This document shows, one piece after another, positions 1-6,854 of a stretch of DNA of 64,000 nt. Position 1 is the stretch's first letter. Each line of letters starts with the position of its first letter. The translations under genes were made by a program, and so were the position numbers. Below the pieces are notes generated by a model, which saw only the letters and a program-made list of their open reading frames with translations, searched no databases and was not told where the DNA came from. This stretch comes from Streptomyces sp. CC208A (lineage in GTDB: Bacteria > Actinomycetota > Actinomycetes > Streptomycetales > Streptomycetaceae), in contig NZ_JASCXN010000032.1 in the NCBI RefSeq assembly GCF_030010625.1, forward strand, positions 1 through 64,000. Direction: 5' to 3'.

Positions 1-389
1 CGACCACGCCGCCGGGCGAGTGTGAGGAGGGCGAGCCCGACTGCGAGCCCACCACACCTCCCACCACCAACCCGCCGACCACCACGCCCCCGGGTGAGTG
101 CGAGGAGGGTGAGCCGGGGTGCGAGCCGACCACGCCTCCGGGTGAGTGCGAGGAAGGCGAGCCCGACTGCGAGCCCACCACGCCTCCGGGTGAGTGCGAG
201 GAGCCCGAGCCGGGGCAGACCCCCGAGCCCGGCTGCGAGCCGACCCATCCCACCACCCCGCCCGAGCTCCCCGACACGGGTAGCGATCCCGCCCTGTGGG
301 GAGCGGCCGCGATCAGTGCCGCCCTCATCATCGGCGGTACCGTCGTCCAGCTCCGCGGCGGACGCCTCGTCCGCACCCGCCGCCACTGA
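1..389 (+). CDS. C-terminal end of an LPxTG-type cell-wall-anchored surface protein (5' truncated)
   Basis: Only the C-terminus is present; the gene begins before the window and the frame enters at base 3. The visible part is a low-complexity stalk of repeated units, roughly GECEEGEPDCEPTTPP, acidic with two Cys per unit and separated by Thr/Pro linkers. It ends in LPDTGSDP, a hydrophobic segment (ALWGAAAISAALIIGGTVV) and a basic tail (RTRRH). That is the classic sortase sorting signal, so covalent anchoring to peptidoglycan is expected. A perfect hairpin follows 25 nt after the stop. The cysteines in the stalk are unusual for a wall-spanning linker. The head domain cannot be seen, so the function is unknown. 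Confidence 0.8.
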   Translation, partial: TTPPGECEEGEPDCEPTTPPTTNPPTTTPPGECEEGEPGCEPTTPPGECEEGEPDCEPTTPPGECEEPEPGQTPEPGCEPTHPTTPPELPDTGSDPALWGAAAISAALIIGGTVVQLRGGRLVRTRRH

Positions 390-413
390 CGTACGGCTGA
401 CGTGACGTCAACA

Positions 414-443
414 GAGGCCCCCACCCTCACCGGTGGGGGCCTC
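414..443. terminator. Transcription terminator hairpin
   Basis: A perfect 12-bp inverted repeat (GAGGCCCCCACC / GGTGGGGGCCTC) with the 6-nt loop CTCACC lies just after the surface-protein stop. There is no T-tract, which is normal for Streptomyces terminators. Confidence 0.75.
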
Positions 444-506
444 CGGCGTTGCTGCACATGGGGGAACCCCGCGCGACGTTTCGGCCGAGAGGCTCGTTCA
501 CACGGC

Positions 507-1019
507 ATGAATCTGCGCTCTCACGCCGGCATGGGCCTCCTCATGACCGCGCTCGCCTCCGCCGCCATGGCCACCCCGGCCGCCGCCGTCGAGGCCCCGG
601 TGGTCGTTCCCCTCCAGGGCCTGGAGCCGGTCCTCCCCATGGACGCCCCGACCGTCGCGACCGGCGTCCCCGTGCCGGTGCCCGGCGCCCCCACCGGTTT
701 CCAGAAGGGCTTCGGCGCCCTGCCCGACGTGGTCCTGCCGAGCGTCCCGCTCACCGGCACCCTGCCCGAGACCGTCGTGGCCGCCCCGCTCCCCGAGCTC
801 CTGGAGGGCAGTGAGCCCGGCAGGGCGCTCCTCGCCACCCCGCACTCCGAGATGCAGGCCGCCACCCCCGGCGCCATCCTCGGCAACCCCCTTGAAGCCC
901 CCCGCGGCAACGGCCTCGCCGGCGTGCCCGACCTCCACGTGCCGCAGCTCGGCCTCGTCACCCCCATGCTCAGCGGAGCCCTCGACTCCCAGCTCGGCCT
1001 CGCCCCCGAGCACGGCTGA
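507..1019 (+). CDS. Small secreted protein of unknown function
   Basis: 170 aa. An N-terminal signal peptide (MNLRSHAGMGLLMTALASAAMATPAAA) is followed by a Pro/Val/Leu-rich, low-complexity mature part with no Cys and no recognisable catalytic motif. The ATG at 507 is chosen because the signal peptide begins there; an open frame extends upstream to 402 but runs through the terminator hairpin. It lies between a wall-anchored protein and a chaplin, so an envelope or surface role is plausible by context only. I do not recognise a family. Confidence 0.65.
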   Translation: MNLRSHAGMGLLMTALASAAMATPAAAVEAPVVVPLQGLEPVLPMDAPTVATGVPVPVPGAPTGFQKGFGALPDVVLPSVPLTGTLPETVVAAPLPELLEGSEPGRALLATPHSEMQAATPGAILGNPLEAPRGNGLAGVPDLHVPQLGLVTPMLSGALDSQLGLAPEHG

Positions 1020-1357
1020 ACCTTCCCCTCCCTGCGCTCCGGAATTCTGTACGAACGCGATCCGGGCGAGTGAAGACACGATTCTTCCCCGCTACCGCAC
1101 GGGGTGCTCCTCGTTGCACCGGAAGGCTTGTCGCATGGCCGCGGCCCGTGGTCCGGTGCCCCGCCCGTCGTATCCGACGGCGGGCGGTCGCCGGACCACG
1201 GACCACTTCTTTCCGGGATTCCCTTCCTGAATCCGGGGCTTTTCAGATTTCCCTCCTCCCGTTCGGTCCAAAGGCCGTGACCCGTCCCGTGGTACGGCGT
1301 TGAACGGAAGTGACGGCCGTGATCCCTGCGGTCGCTCGACCCATTCAAGGAGTTCTG
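1020..1357 (+). other. 338-bp intergenic region upstream of the chaplin
   Basis: No coding signal. It holds the BldN-type promoter at 1276-1303 and a strong Shine-Dalgarno sequence (AAGGAG, 1347-1352) for the chaplin. The predicted 5' UTR is about 50 nt. Confidence 0.5.
1276..1303 (+). promoter_or_regulatory. Candidate sigma-BldN promoter of the chaplin gene
   Basis: CGTGAC (1276-1281), 16 nt, then CGTTGA (1298-1303). The BldN consensus known from Streptomyces chaplin and rodlin promoters is CGTAAC-N16-CGTTGA, so only one position differs. The start point would be near 1310, 48 nt before the ATG. Confidence 0.7.
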
Positions 1358-1642
1358 ATGTCTCGCTTCGCCAAGGCTGCCGCCGTTCTGGCCGGCACCG
1401 GTGCCGTTGCCCTCACCGGAGCCGGCCTGGCCGTCGCCGACTCGGGCGCCGAGGCCGTCGCCGCCGGCTCCCCCGGTGTCGTCTCCGGCAACGTCGTGCA
1501 GGTCCCGATCCACGTGCCGGTCAACCTCTGCGGCAACACCGTGAGCGTCATCGGTGCGCTGAACCCGGCCTTCGGCAACACCTGCATCAACGCCGACGGA
1601 GGCCCGGACCGCAACGGCGGCGACGGCGGCTACGGCGGCTGA
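1358..1642 (+). CDS. Short chaplin (hydrophobic aerial-hyphae surface protein)
   Basis: 94 aa. A signal peptide (MSRFAKAAAVLAGTGAVALTGAGLAVA) precedes one chaplin domain: GSPGVVSGNVVQVPIHVPVN, then LCGNTVSVIGALNPAFGNTC. The domain's two conserved Cys (in LCGN and GNTC) form the intramolecular disulfide. Short chaplins are secreted and assemble into amyloid-like films that let aerial hyphae leave the aqueous phase. A Gly/Asn/Asp-rich tail (ADGGPDRNGGDGGYGG) extends past the domain, longer than in minimal ChpE/ChpH-type proteins, and there is no sortase signal. The start is fixed by AAGGAG 5 nt upstream. A BldN-like promoter suggests developmental control. Confidence 0.92.
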   Translation: MSRFAKAAAVLAGTGAVALTGAGLAVADSGAEAVAAGSPGVVSGNVVQVPIHVPVNLCGNTVSVIGALNPAFGNTCINADGGPDRNGGDGGYGG

Positions 1643-1662
1643 ACCCGCCCCCGTGCTTTCCC

Positions 1663-1701
1663 GGACGTCCCCCCGGTCCCGCCAGGGCCGGGGGGACGTC
1701 C
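1663..1701. terminator. Bidirectional terminator between chaplin and tyrosinase
   Basis: A perfect 14-bp inverted repeat (GGACGTCCCCCCGG / CCGGGGGGACGTCC, 11-nt loop) lies between the convergent chaplin and melC2 genes. Confidence 0.75.
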
Positions 1702-1726
1702 GTGTCCGGGGGCCGGTCCCGCCGGG

Positions 1727-2593
1727 TCAGACGTACCGGTAGATCTGGCCGTGGTCGGACATCTCCGCCGGCGTCACGCCCCACGGCGCCATCGGCTCGT
1801 GCCGCGCCACCACCTTCCGGTACTGCGCGTCGCCCAGCGGCAGCGGTTCCGCCGGCAGGTACGCGGCCCCCGGATTGCGCTGCTGCCACCGCGACCACAC
1901 CAGGTCCACGAAGGAGTGGTGCAGCCAGAACACCGGGTCGTTCACCGAGCCGCCGCCCAGCATCAGACCGCCCACCCAGCGGTGCACCCGGTTGTGGATC
2001 CGGAACCGGTCGTTGCCCGAGCCCGGCGCCCACCCCTCCAGACGGTTGCGGAGACCCGAGGGACTGGTCGAGTTCCAGGGAGCCGTGTCGTACGCCCGCT
2101 CCCGCAGCACCTCGTCCAGCTGGGCCGCCGTCGGCAGCGTGATCGGATCGCGCGGACGGCCGAAGTCCCTGGTCAGGTACGAGACCTCGGTCATCGCGTA
2201 CTTCACCGTCCACCTCCCGGCGGCGTAGGCGAAGGGGCCGGTGGTCACCTGGAGGTCCGAGCGGCGCCCGTTGCCGCCCATGAAGTCCTCCGACCAGAGC
2301 GAGGCCGCCGGCGTGTTGTCCCGGGTCCAGTCCCAGTACGGCACCGTCACCGTCGCGTCGATCCGGCGCAGCGCACGCTCGAACTCAAGGAGGAACTTCC
2401 GGTGCCAGGGCAGGAAGCTCGGCGCCATGTGCGCGACCCGCAGCCGGCCGCCGCCGTCGGCCGTGTAGAAGTCGATGTGCGTGCGGACGAACTCGTCGTA
2501 CTCGCCGCGGCGCTTCAGTTCGAGCACCGCGGCCACGAAGCTCCGGCGCTCGGCCGCGGTCAGATCGCGCTGGTTCTTACGCGTGTACACCAC
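1727..2593 (-). CDS. melC2: Tyrosinase (monophenol monooxygenase)
   Basis: 288 aa type-3 copper enzyme that oxidises tyrosine to DOPA and dopaquinone for melanin. The CuA ligands are His39, His55 (in VAHMAPSF) and His64 (in PWHRKF). The CuB ligands are His200 and His204 (HNRVHRWVGG) and a His in WLHHSF (~225-226). There is no signal peptide; known Streptomyces tyrosinases leave the cell with the MelC1 caddie. Translation starts at GTG 2593 (or GTG 2590) inside the end of melC1, preceded by GGGAGG, so the two are translationally coupled. Length and motifs match functional tyrosinases. Confidence 0.95.
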   Translation of the reverse strand: MVYTRKNQRDLTAAERRSFVAAVLELKRRGEYDEFVRTHIDFYTADGGGRLRVAHMAPSFLPWHRKFLLEFERALRRIDATVTVPYWDWTRDNTPAASLWSEDFMGGNGRRSDLQVTTGPFAYAAGRWTVKYAMTEVSYLTRDFGRPRDPITLPTAAQLDEVLRERAYDTAPWNSTSPSGLRNRLEGWAPGSGNDRFRIHNRVHRWVGGLMLGGGSVNDPVFWLHHSFVDLVWSRWQQRNPGAAYLPAEPLPLGDAQYRKVVARHEPMAPWGVTPAEMSDHGQIYRYV

Positions 2594-2996
2594 GCGGGTT
2601 CCCTCCCGTGAAGTCGCTGAAGTCGCTGGGATCGGTGTGGTCGCCGTGCGCCGCCGCGTACCGGGACAGCGGGGCCGGTCCCGCCGCGTCCACGGCCGTA
2701 CGGGTGGCGGCGAGCGGGGTCGGGCAGGACGCGTAGTGGTCGAGCGGGGTCACCCAGCCGCCGTCGGCGCACCGCATCAGGTGCAGCGGCCGGCCGTCCA
2801 CCAGGGCCACCGGCTCGCCCCCCGGCCCCGTGAGGCCGCGGATCCGGCGGCCCGCGTACATCTCGTCGAAGAGGTACGGATCCGGTTCCTCCGATTCGGG
2901 GGAGCGCGCCGCGATCCGGCCGAGGACGCCGCCGGTGGCGGCGGTGACGGCCAGCGCGAAAAGGGACCGGAGGGCGACACGGCGCGGGAAAGGCAT
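2577..2996 (-). CDS. melC1: Tyrosinase copper chaperone / export cofactor
   Basis: 139 aa. The twin-arginine N-terminus (PRRVALRSLFALAV) fits Tat export. The mature part matches the MelC1/caddie family: DEMYAGRRIRG, then VDGRPLHLMRCADGGWVTPLDHYASCPTPLAATRTAVD. In the family this protein loads copper into apo-tyrosinase and carries it across the membrane. The start ATG is supported by AGGAG eight bases upstream. It overlaps melC2 by 17 nt in a different frame, the usual melC operon layout. Confidence 0.93.
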   Translation of the reverse strand: MPFPRRVALRSLFALAVTAATGGVLGRIAARSPESEEPDPYLFDEMYAGRRIRGLTGPGGEPVALVDGRPLHLMRCADGGWVTPLDHYASCPTPLAATRTAVDAAGPAPLSRYAAAHGDHTDPSDFSDFTGGNPRGVHA

Positions 2997-3179
2997 CGGC
3001 GATCTCCTGGTGTCGACGAGAGGATTCGGGAACGGCGGTGCTTCGGGAACAAGGGGGCTTCAGGGCACAACGATGAAAACCCGGGTTCGTTGCGGCCGGG
3101 AGTTCGACCGGGGGAATGTCGGCCGGATGAGTGAATTCGGCACGAGGAAAGAGCGGCCGGGCCACTAGCATCCGTCCCC

Positions 3180-3683
3180 ATGACCACTCCCCCTGTCCTT
3201 TCCGAGGCGCGCAGCGCCTCCCCGCTCGGCACGCTCACGGTGATTCCGTGGTCCAGCGAGGCCACCGACGACTCCGCCGGGACGCCTTTCCTCATGGCGT
3301 ATTCGCTCGGTGACGGCCGTGACGGGCCGGAGGCCGGTCAGCAGGCGATGCGCTCCGCCCTGGAGGCCATGGGCCTCTCGGTCGGAGACCGGCTCTTCGA
3401 CCTGGAGAAGGACGCCGGGATCAACGCCTCGCTGCTCGTCGAGGGCGGTTCCGCGGTGCTGACCCTGCCCTTCCTCAAGGTGCAGTGCCCGGTGCCCGCC
3501 GAGTGGCAGGCCGCCGCCCGCGAGAGCGGCAAGATCTACTTCCTCTGCTCGGTGCGCCCCTGGGCTGAGGGGGTCCCGGGGCGGCCCGTGGACGAGGACC
3601 GGCTGCGGGCCTTCGTCTCCGACGAGGAGATGCTCGCCGACTGCGCCCATGTCCTGATGCCGGTCCGGCGCGTGCAGGGCTGA
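3180..3683 (+). CDS. Conserved Streptomyces protein, DUF5949-like
   Basis: 167 aa soluble protein with no signal peptide or membrane segment. It resembles a Streptomyces family I recall as DUF5949 (LGTLTVIPWSSE near the N-terminus, LTLPFLKVQCPVPAEW in the middle); function unknown. A -10-like TAGCAT at 3166-3171 lies 8 nt before the ATG and no Shine-Dalgarno is seen, so the mRNA may be leaderless. It is divergent from melC1, but a link to melanin is not supported. Confidence 0.7.
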   Translation: MTTPPVLSEARSASPLGTLTVIPWSSEATDDSAGTPFLMAYSLGDGRDGPEAGQQAMRSALEAMGLSVGDRLFDLEKDAGINASLLVEGGSAVLTLPFLKVQCPVPAEWQAAARESGKIYFLCSVRPWAEGVPGRPVDEDRLRAFVSDEEMLADCAHVLMPVRRVQG

Positions 3684-3700
3684 ACGGAAGGGGCGGCGCG

Positions 3701-4360
3701 ATGACGACGCTCGGGGTACGGGACGGTGTGCCCGGCCGGAGGCAGGAGGACCGTGCGGCGCCGGCCGGGCGGCGGGAGGACGGGACGGTCGGCGCGGGGC
3801 GGGCGCTCGGCTGGCTGCTGGTCGTCACCGGGGCGGCCGGGATCCTGGCCGCGTGGGTGATCACGATCGACAAGTTCCTCCTCCTGGAGGACCCGGGCTT
3901 CCAGCCGGGGTGCAGCCTGAACCCGGTCGTGTCCTGCGGGAGCGTGATGAAGAGCGAGCAGGCCTCGGTCTTCGGCTTCCCCAACCCGATGCTCGGTCTC
4001 GTCACGTACGCCGTCGTCGTCGCCGTCGGGGCCGGGCTCCTCGCGGGGGCCCGGTACCGGGGCTGGTTCTGGCTGGGGCTGAACGGCGGGATGCTGTTCG
4101 GGGTCGGCTTCTGTACCTGGCTGATGCAGCAGTCGCTGTACGAGATCAACGCGCTCTGCCTGTGGTGCTGCCTCGCCTGGGCGGCGACCCTCACCATGTT
4201 CTGGTACGTCACCGCGCACAACGTGCGGACCGGGGTGCTGCCCGCCCCGGCGGCGGTGCGCGGCTTCTTCGGCGACTTCGCCTTCGCCCTGCCCGTCCTG
4301 CACACCGGGATCATCGGGATGCTGATCCTGACCCGGTGGTGGGACTTCTGGACCAGCTGA
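3701..4360 (+). CDS. Vitamin K epoxide reductase (VKOR) family membrane protein
   Basis: 219 aa with about five membrane segments after a 35-residue cytoplasmic tail. The VKOR cysteine set is complete: loop pair Cys71 and Cys79, and the redox centre Cys153-Leu-Trp-Cys156. Actinobacterial VKORs reoxidise DsbA-like thioredoxins with quinone to drive disulfide formation outside the membrane. No DsbA partner is fused or adjacent. The neighbour starts 1 nt after the stop, so the two are probably co-transcribed. Confidence 0.9.
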   Translation: MTTLGVRDGVPGRRQEDRAAPAGRREDGTVGAGRALGWLLVVTGAAGILAAWVITIDKFLLLEDPGFQPGCSLNPVVSCGSVMKSEQASVFGFPNPMLGLVTYAVVVAVGAGLLAGARYRGWFWLGLNGGMLFGVGFCTWLMQQSLYEINALCLWCCLAWAATLTMFWYVTAHNVRTGVLPAPAAVRGFFGDFAFALPVLHTGIIGMLILTRWWDFWTS

Positions 4361-4361
4361 C

Positions 4362-5378
4362 GTGACCTCTTCCCGTACGTGGCCGCGGGCCGCACTCCTG
4401 GTGCTGCTCGCGGCCGGTCTCGCGTTCCTGCTGCTGCACGACCGGCTCGCGCCCGGCGAGCGGCACACCGGGACCCGGGCCGCGCCCGGCGTCTCGCTGC
4501 TGCCCCGGGTGCCCTCCGGCTTCTTCACCGGCTCCGACGCGGAGGGGGTGCGGCGGATCTCCGGGGCGGAGGAGTGGCTGGGCGGCGGCGAGCTGCGGGT
4601 CGGGCACACCTATCTGCCGGGCGACCGGTGGTCCAACATCGAGGGGCATCCGGAGCTCTTCGCGCCCTGGGCGCGGTGGAAGGCCGAGCGGCCGGGGCGG
4701 CTCTTCGTGCTCAACGTGCCGATGATGGACCGCAACGAGGCCGGGCTTACCGACGCAGAGGTCCGCGAGGGGCTGCGGCGGGGCGCGGGCGGCGCCTTCG
4801 GCGTCCACTTCCGGGCGCTCGGCGAGAGGCTGGTGGAGCACGGGCTCGGGGACGCGGTCCTGGTGCTCGGCTGGGAGATGAACGGCACCACGTACGGGCA
4901 CCGCTGCGGGCCGGACCCGGCGGCCTGGAAGGCGTACTGGCGACAGACGGTCGGGGTGCTGCGGGCGGTCGAGGGGCAGCGGTTCCGCTTCGACTTCACG
5001 CCGAGCCGGGGGCGGGACGCGGTGCCGTGGCCGGAGTGCTACCCCGGCGACGACGTCGTCGACATCATCGGGATGGACGCCTACGACCAGCCGGAGGGGC
5101 TCTCCTTCGAGGAGCAGGTGGGCGAGGAGTACGGGCTCGCACACCACGTGGCCTTCGCGAAGGAGCACGGCAAGCCCGTCTCGTACCCGGAGTGGGGGCT
5201 CTTCCGGAACGGGGACAACCCGGCGTACGTGCGGGGGATGCTCGAATGGTTCGCCGCCCACCGGCCCGTCTACCAGACGGTGACGGACTACTGCCCGCAC
5301 GGGGTGTGGGGGTGCGCGGACAATCCGCGGTCGGCCGAGGTGGTCAGGGGCGCGCTGGGAGCGCCGGGCCGGCCTTGA
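4362..5378 (+). CDS. Secreted or membrane-anchored GH26-like glycosidase
   Basis: 338 aa. An N-terminal hydrophobic segment (residues 9-25) acts as signal or anchor. The rest matches the GH26 (beta-mannanase clan) barrel: proposed acid/base Glu172 in LGWEMNGTTYGHR and nucleophile Glu277 in SYPEWGLF. Starts with GTG one base after the VKOR stop, implying coupling. The last 35 nt overlap the convergent TetR gene tail to tail. The substrate (beta-mannan or another beta-1,3/1,4-glycan) cannot be told from sequence. Disulfides made by the neighbouring VKOR may help fold this exported enzyme (inference). Confidence 0.8.
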   Translation: MTSSRTWPRAALLVLLAAGLAFLLLHDRLAPGERHTGTRAAPGVSLLPRVPSGFFTGSDAEGVRRISGAEEWLGGGELRVGHTYLPGDRWSNIEGHPELFAPWARWKAERPGRLFVLNVPMMDRNEAGLTDAEVREGLRRGAGGAFGVHFRALGERLVEHGLGDAVLVLGWEMNGTTYGHRCGPDPAAWKAYWRQTVGVLRAVEGQRFRFDFTPSRGRDAVPWPECYPGDDVVDIIGMDAYDQPEGLSFEEQVGEEYGLAHHVAFAKEHGKPVSYPEWGLFRNGDNPAYVRGMLEWFAAHRPVYQTVTDYCPHGVWGCADNPRSAEVVRGALGAPGRP

Positions 5379-5940
5379 GGGTGTCGACCGTGCGGTGCAG
5401 CAGGTCCATGAGGTCCTCGGTGAGGCCGCGTTCCGCCCAGTAGAGGGTGGCCTCGCGCAGGGCGCCGAGGACGGCGGCGGTGAAGACCCGTACCTCCAGG
5501 TCGTCGGGGGCGCGGCCGGTGCGGTCGGCGAGGGCGCGGGCGAGCCGGCGGCCGGTCTCGGCGGTGGTCTCGGTCAGCCGGGCGCGGACGGCGGGGGTGT
5601 CGGCCATGAGCCGGGCGCGGAGCCGGATCTCCTCCGGGTCGGCCGCCAGGGCGGAGCCGAAGGCCTCGGCGAGGACCGCGCGGAGGGATTCGAGGGGCTC
5701 CTCGCCGGCGGGACGGGCGCGGAGCAGGGCTTCGAGGTGGTCGTCGTTGTCGTCGGTGAGGAGGATGTCCTCGCGGACGGGGAAGTAGCGGACGACGGTG
5801 GAGGGGGAGACGTCGGCCTCGGCGGCGATCCGCTCGACCGTTGCCGCCTCCCAGCCGTCGGAGGCGGCGATCCGGCGGCCGGCACGGCGGATCTCCGCGC
5901 GGGTCCGCTCCTTCTTCCGTTCCCTCAGACCCTTGGACAT
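5344..5940 (-). CDS. TetR family transcriptional regulator
   Basis: 198 aa. The N-terminal TetR helix-turn-helix is RAEIRRAGRRIAASDGWEAA followed by VERIAAEADVSPSTVVRYFP; the C-terminal ligand-binding domain is helical and unassigned. It lies 17 nt downstream of the hemolysin III gene on the same strand, so the pair is probably one operon. The palindrome at 6672-6685 in front of that operon is a candidate autoregulatory operator. Confidence 0.9.
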   Translation of the reverse strand: MSKGLRERKKERTRAEIRRAGRRIAASDGWEAATVERIAAEADVSPSTVVRYFPVREDILLTDDNDDHLEALLRARPAGEEPLESLRAVLAEAFGSALAADPEEIRLRARLMADTPAVRARLTETTAETGRRLARALADRTGRAPDDLEVRVFTAAVLGALREATLYWAERGLTEDLMDLLHRTVDTLKAGPALPARP

Positions 5941-5957
5941 ACCGTCATTCTGCCTGG

Positions 5958-6656
5958 TCAGGCCTGGTAGGCGACCAGGGAGATGCCCACGTAGTGGACG
6001 ATGAAGGCGGCGAGGGTGAGGGAGTGGAAGACCTCGTGGAAGCCGAACCAGCGCGGGGACGGGTTCGGGCGCTTCATGCCGTAGATGATGCCGCCGGCGC
6101 TGTAGAGCAGGCCGCCGACGATGACGAGGACGAGGACGGCGATGCCGCCGGTCCGCATGAAGTCGGGGAGGAAGAAGACGGCGGCCCAGCCCATCGCGAT
6201 GTAGCAGGGGGTGTAGAGCCAGCGGGGGGCGCCCACCCAGAAGACGCGGAAGGCGATGCCGGCGGCCGCGGCGGCCCAGACCGCCCACATGAGCGGGGTC
6301 GCGGTGGAGTCGGGGAGCAGCAGCAGGGTGAGCGGGGTGTAGGTGCCCGCGATGATCAGGAAGATGTTGGCGTGGTCGAGGCGGCGCAGGACCGCCTCGC
6401 CGCGCGGGCCCCAGTTCCCCCGGTGGTAGAGCGCGCTGATGCCGAAGAGCAGGCAGGCGGTGAGCACGTAGACGCCGCAGGCGATGCGGGCGCGGGGGGA
6501 GTCGGCGAGGGCGACCAGGACCAGGCCCGCGACGATCACGGCGGGGAACATGCCCGCGTGCAGCCAGCCTCTGAGCCGTGGCTTCAGCGGGAGCGACGGG
6601 GCCTGGGCGGGCGGGGCGGAGGCGGCCTGGGTCACGTCCGGCATGGCTGCAGTCAT
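5958..6656 (-). CDS. Hemolysin III / PAQR family membrane protein (TrhA-like)
   Basis: 232 aa with seven predicted membrane segments. The conserved PAQR/HlyIII residues are visible: SALYHRGNWGPRGEAVLRRL, DHANIFLIIAGTYTP and the C-terminal FGFHEVFHSL with metal-binding His. Bacterial members are implicated in membrane lipid homeostasis; the hemolysin name is historical. A -10-like TACGAT lies 8 nt before the ATG with no clear ribosome site, so the transcript may be leaderless. Co-transcribed with the TetR gene. Confidence 0.88.
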   Translation of the reverse strand: MTAAMPDVTQAASAPPAQAPSLPLKPRLRGWLHAGMFPAVIVAGLVLVALADSPRARIACGVYVLTACLLFGISALYHRGNWGPRGEAVLRRLDHANIFLIIAGTYTPLTLLLLPDSTATPLMWAVWAAAAAGIAFRVFWVGAPRWLYTPCYIAMGWAAVFFLPDFMRTGGIAVLVLVIVGGLLYSAGGIIYGMKRPNPSPRWFGFHEVFHSLTLAAFIVHYVGISLVAYQA

Positions 6657-6671
6657 GAGACGGAATCGTAC

Positions 6672-6685
6672 CTACGGACCCGTAG
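6672..6685. promoter_or_regulatory. Palindromic operator candidate of the HlyIII-TetR operon
   Basis: CTACGG-AC-CCGTAG, a perfect 6-bp-arm palindrome, sits just upstream of the likely -10 of the HlyIII gene on the minus strand. Its size and symmetry suit a TetR dimer, and the only TetR gene nearby is in this operon. Confidence 0.5.
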
Positions 6686-6854
6686 CTCTCGGATATGAGT
6701 GGCGATGCTCACGTGTGCACCCCCCTGGACATATGGGCGTTTCCATCGGATGATCAAATGAGTGCGGTCGGCACCGGATGAGCAGCTACGACGCATCCGG
6801 GTCGCAGCCCCCACGGGGCATACAGCGGAACACACCCCTCTACAAGGAGCGATC

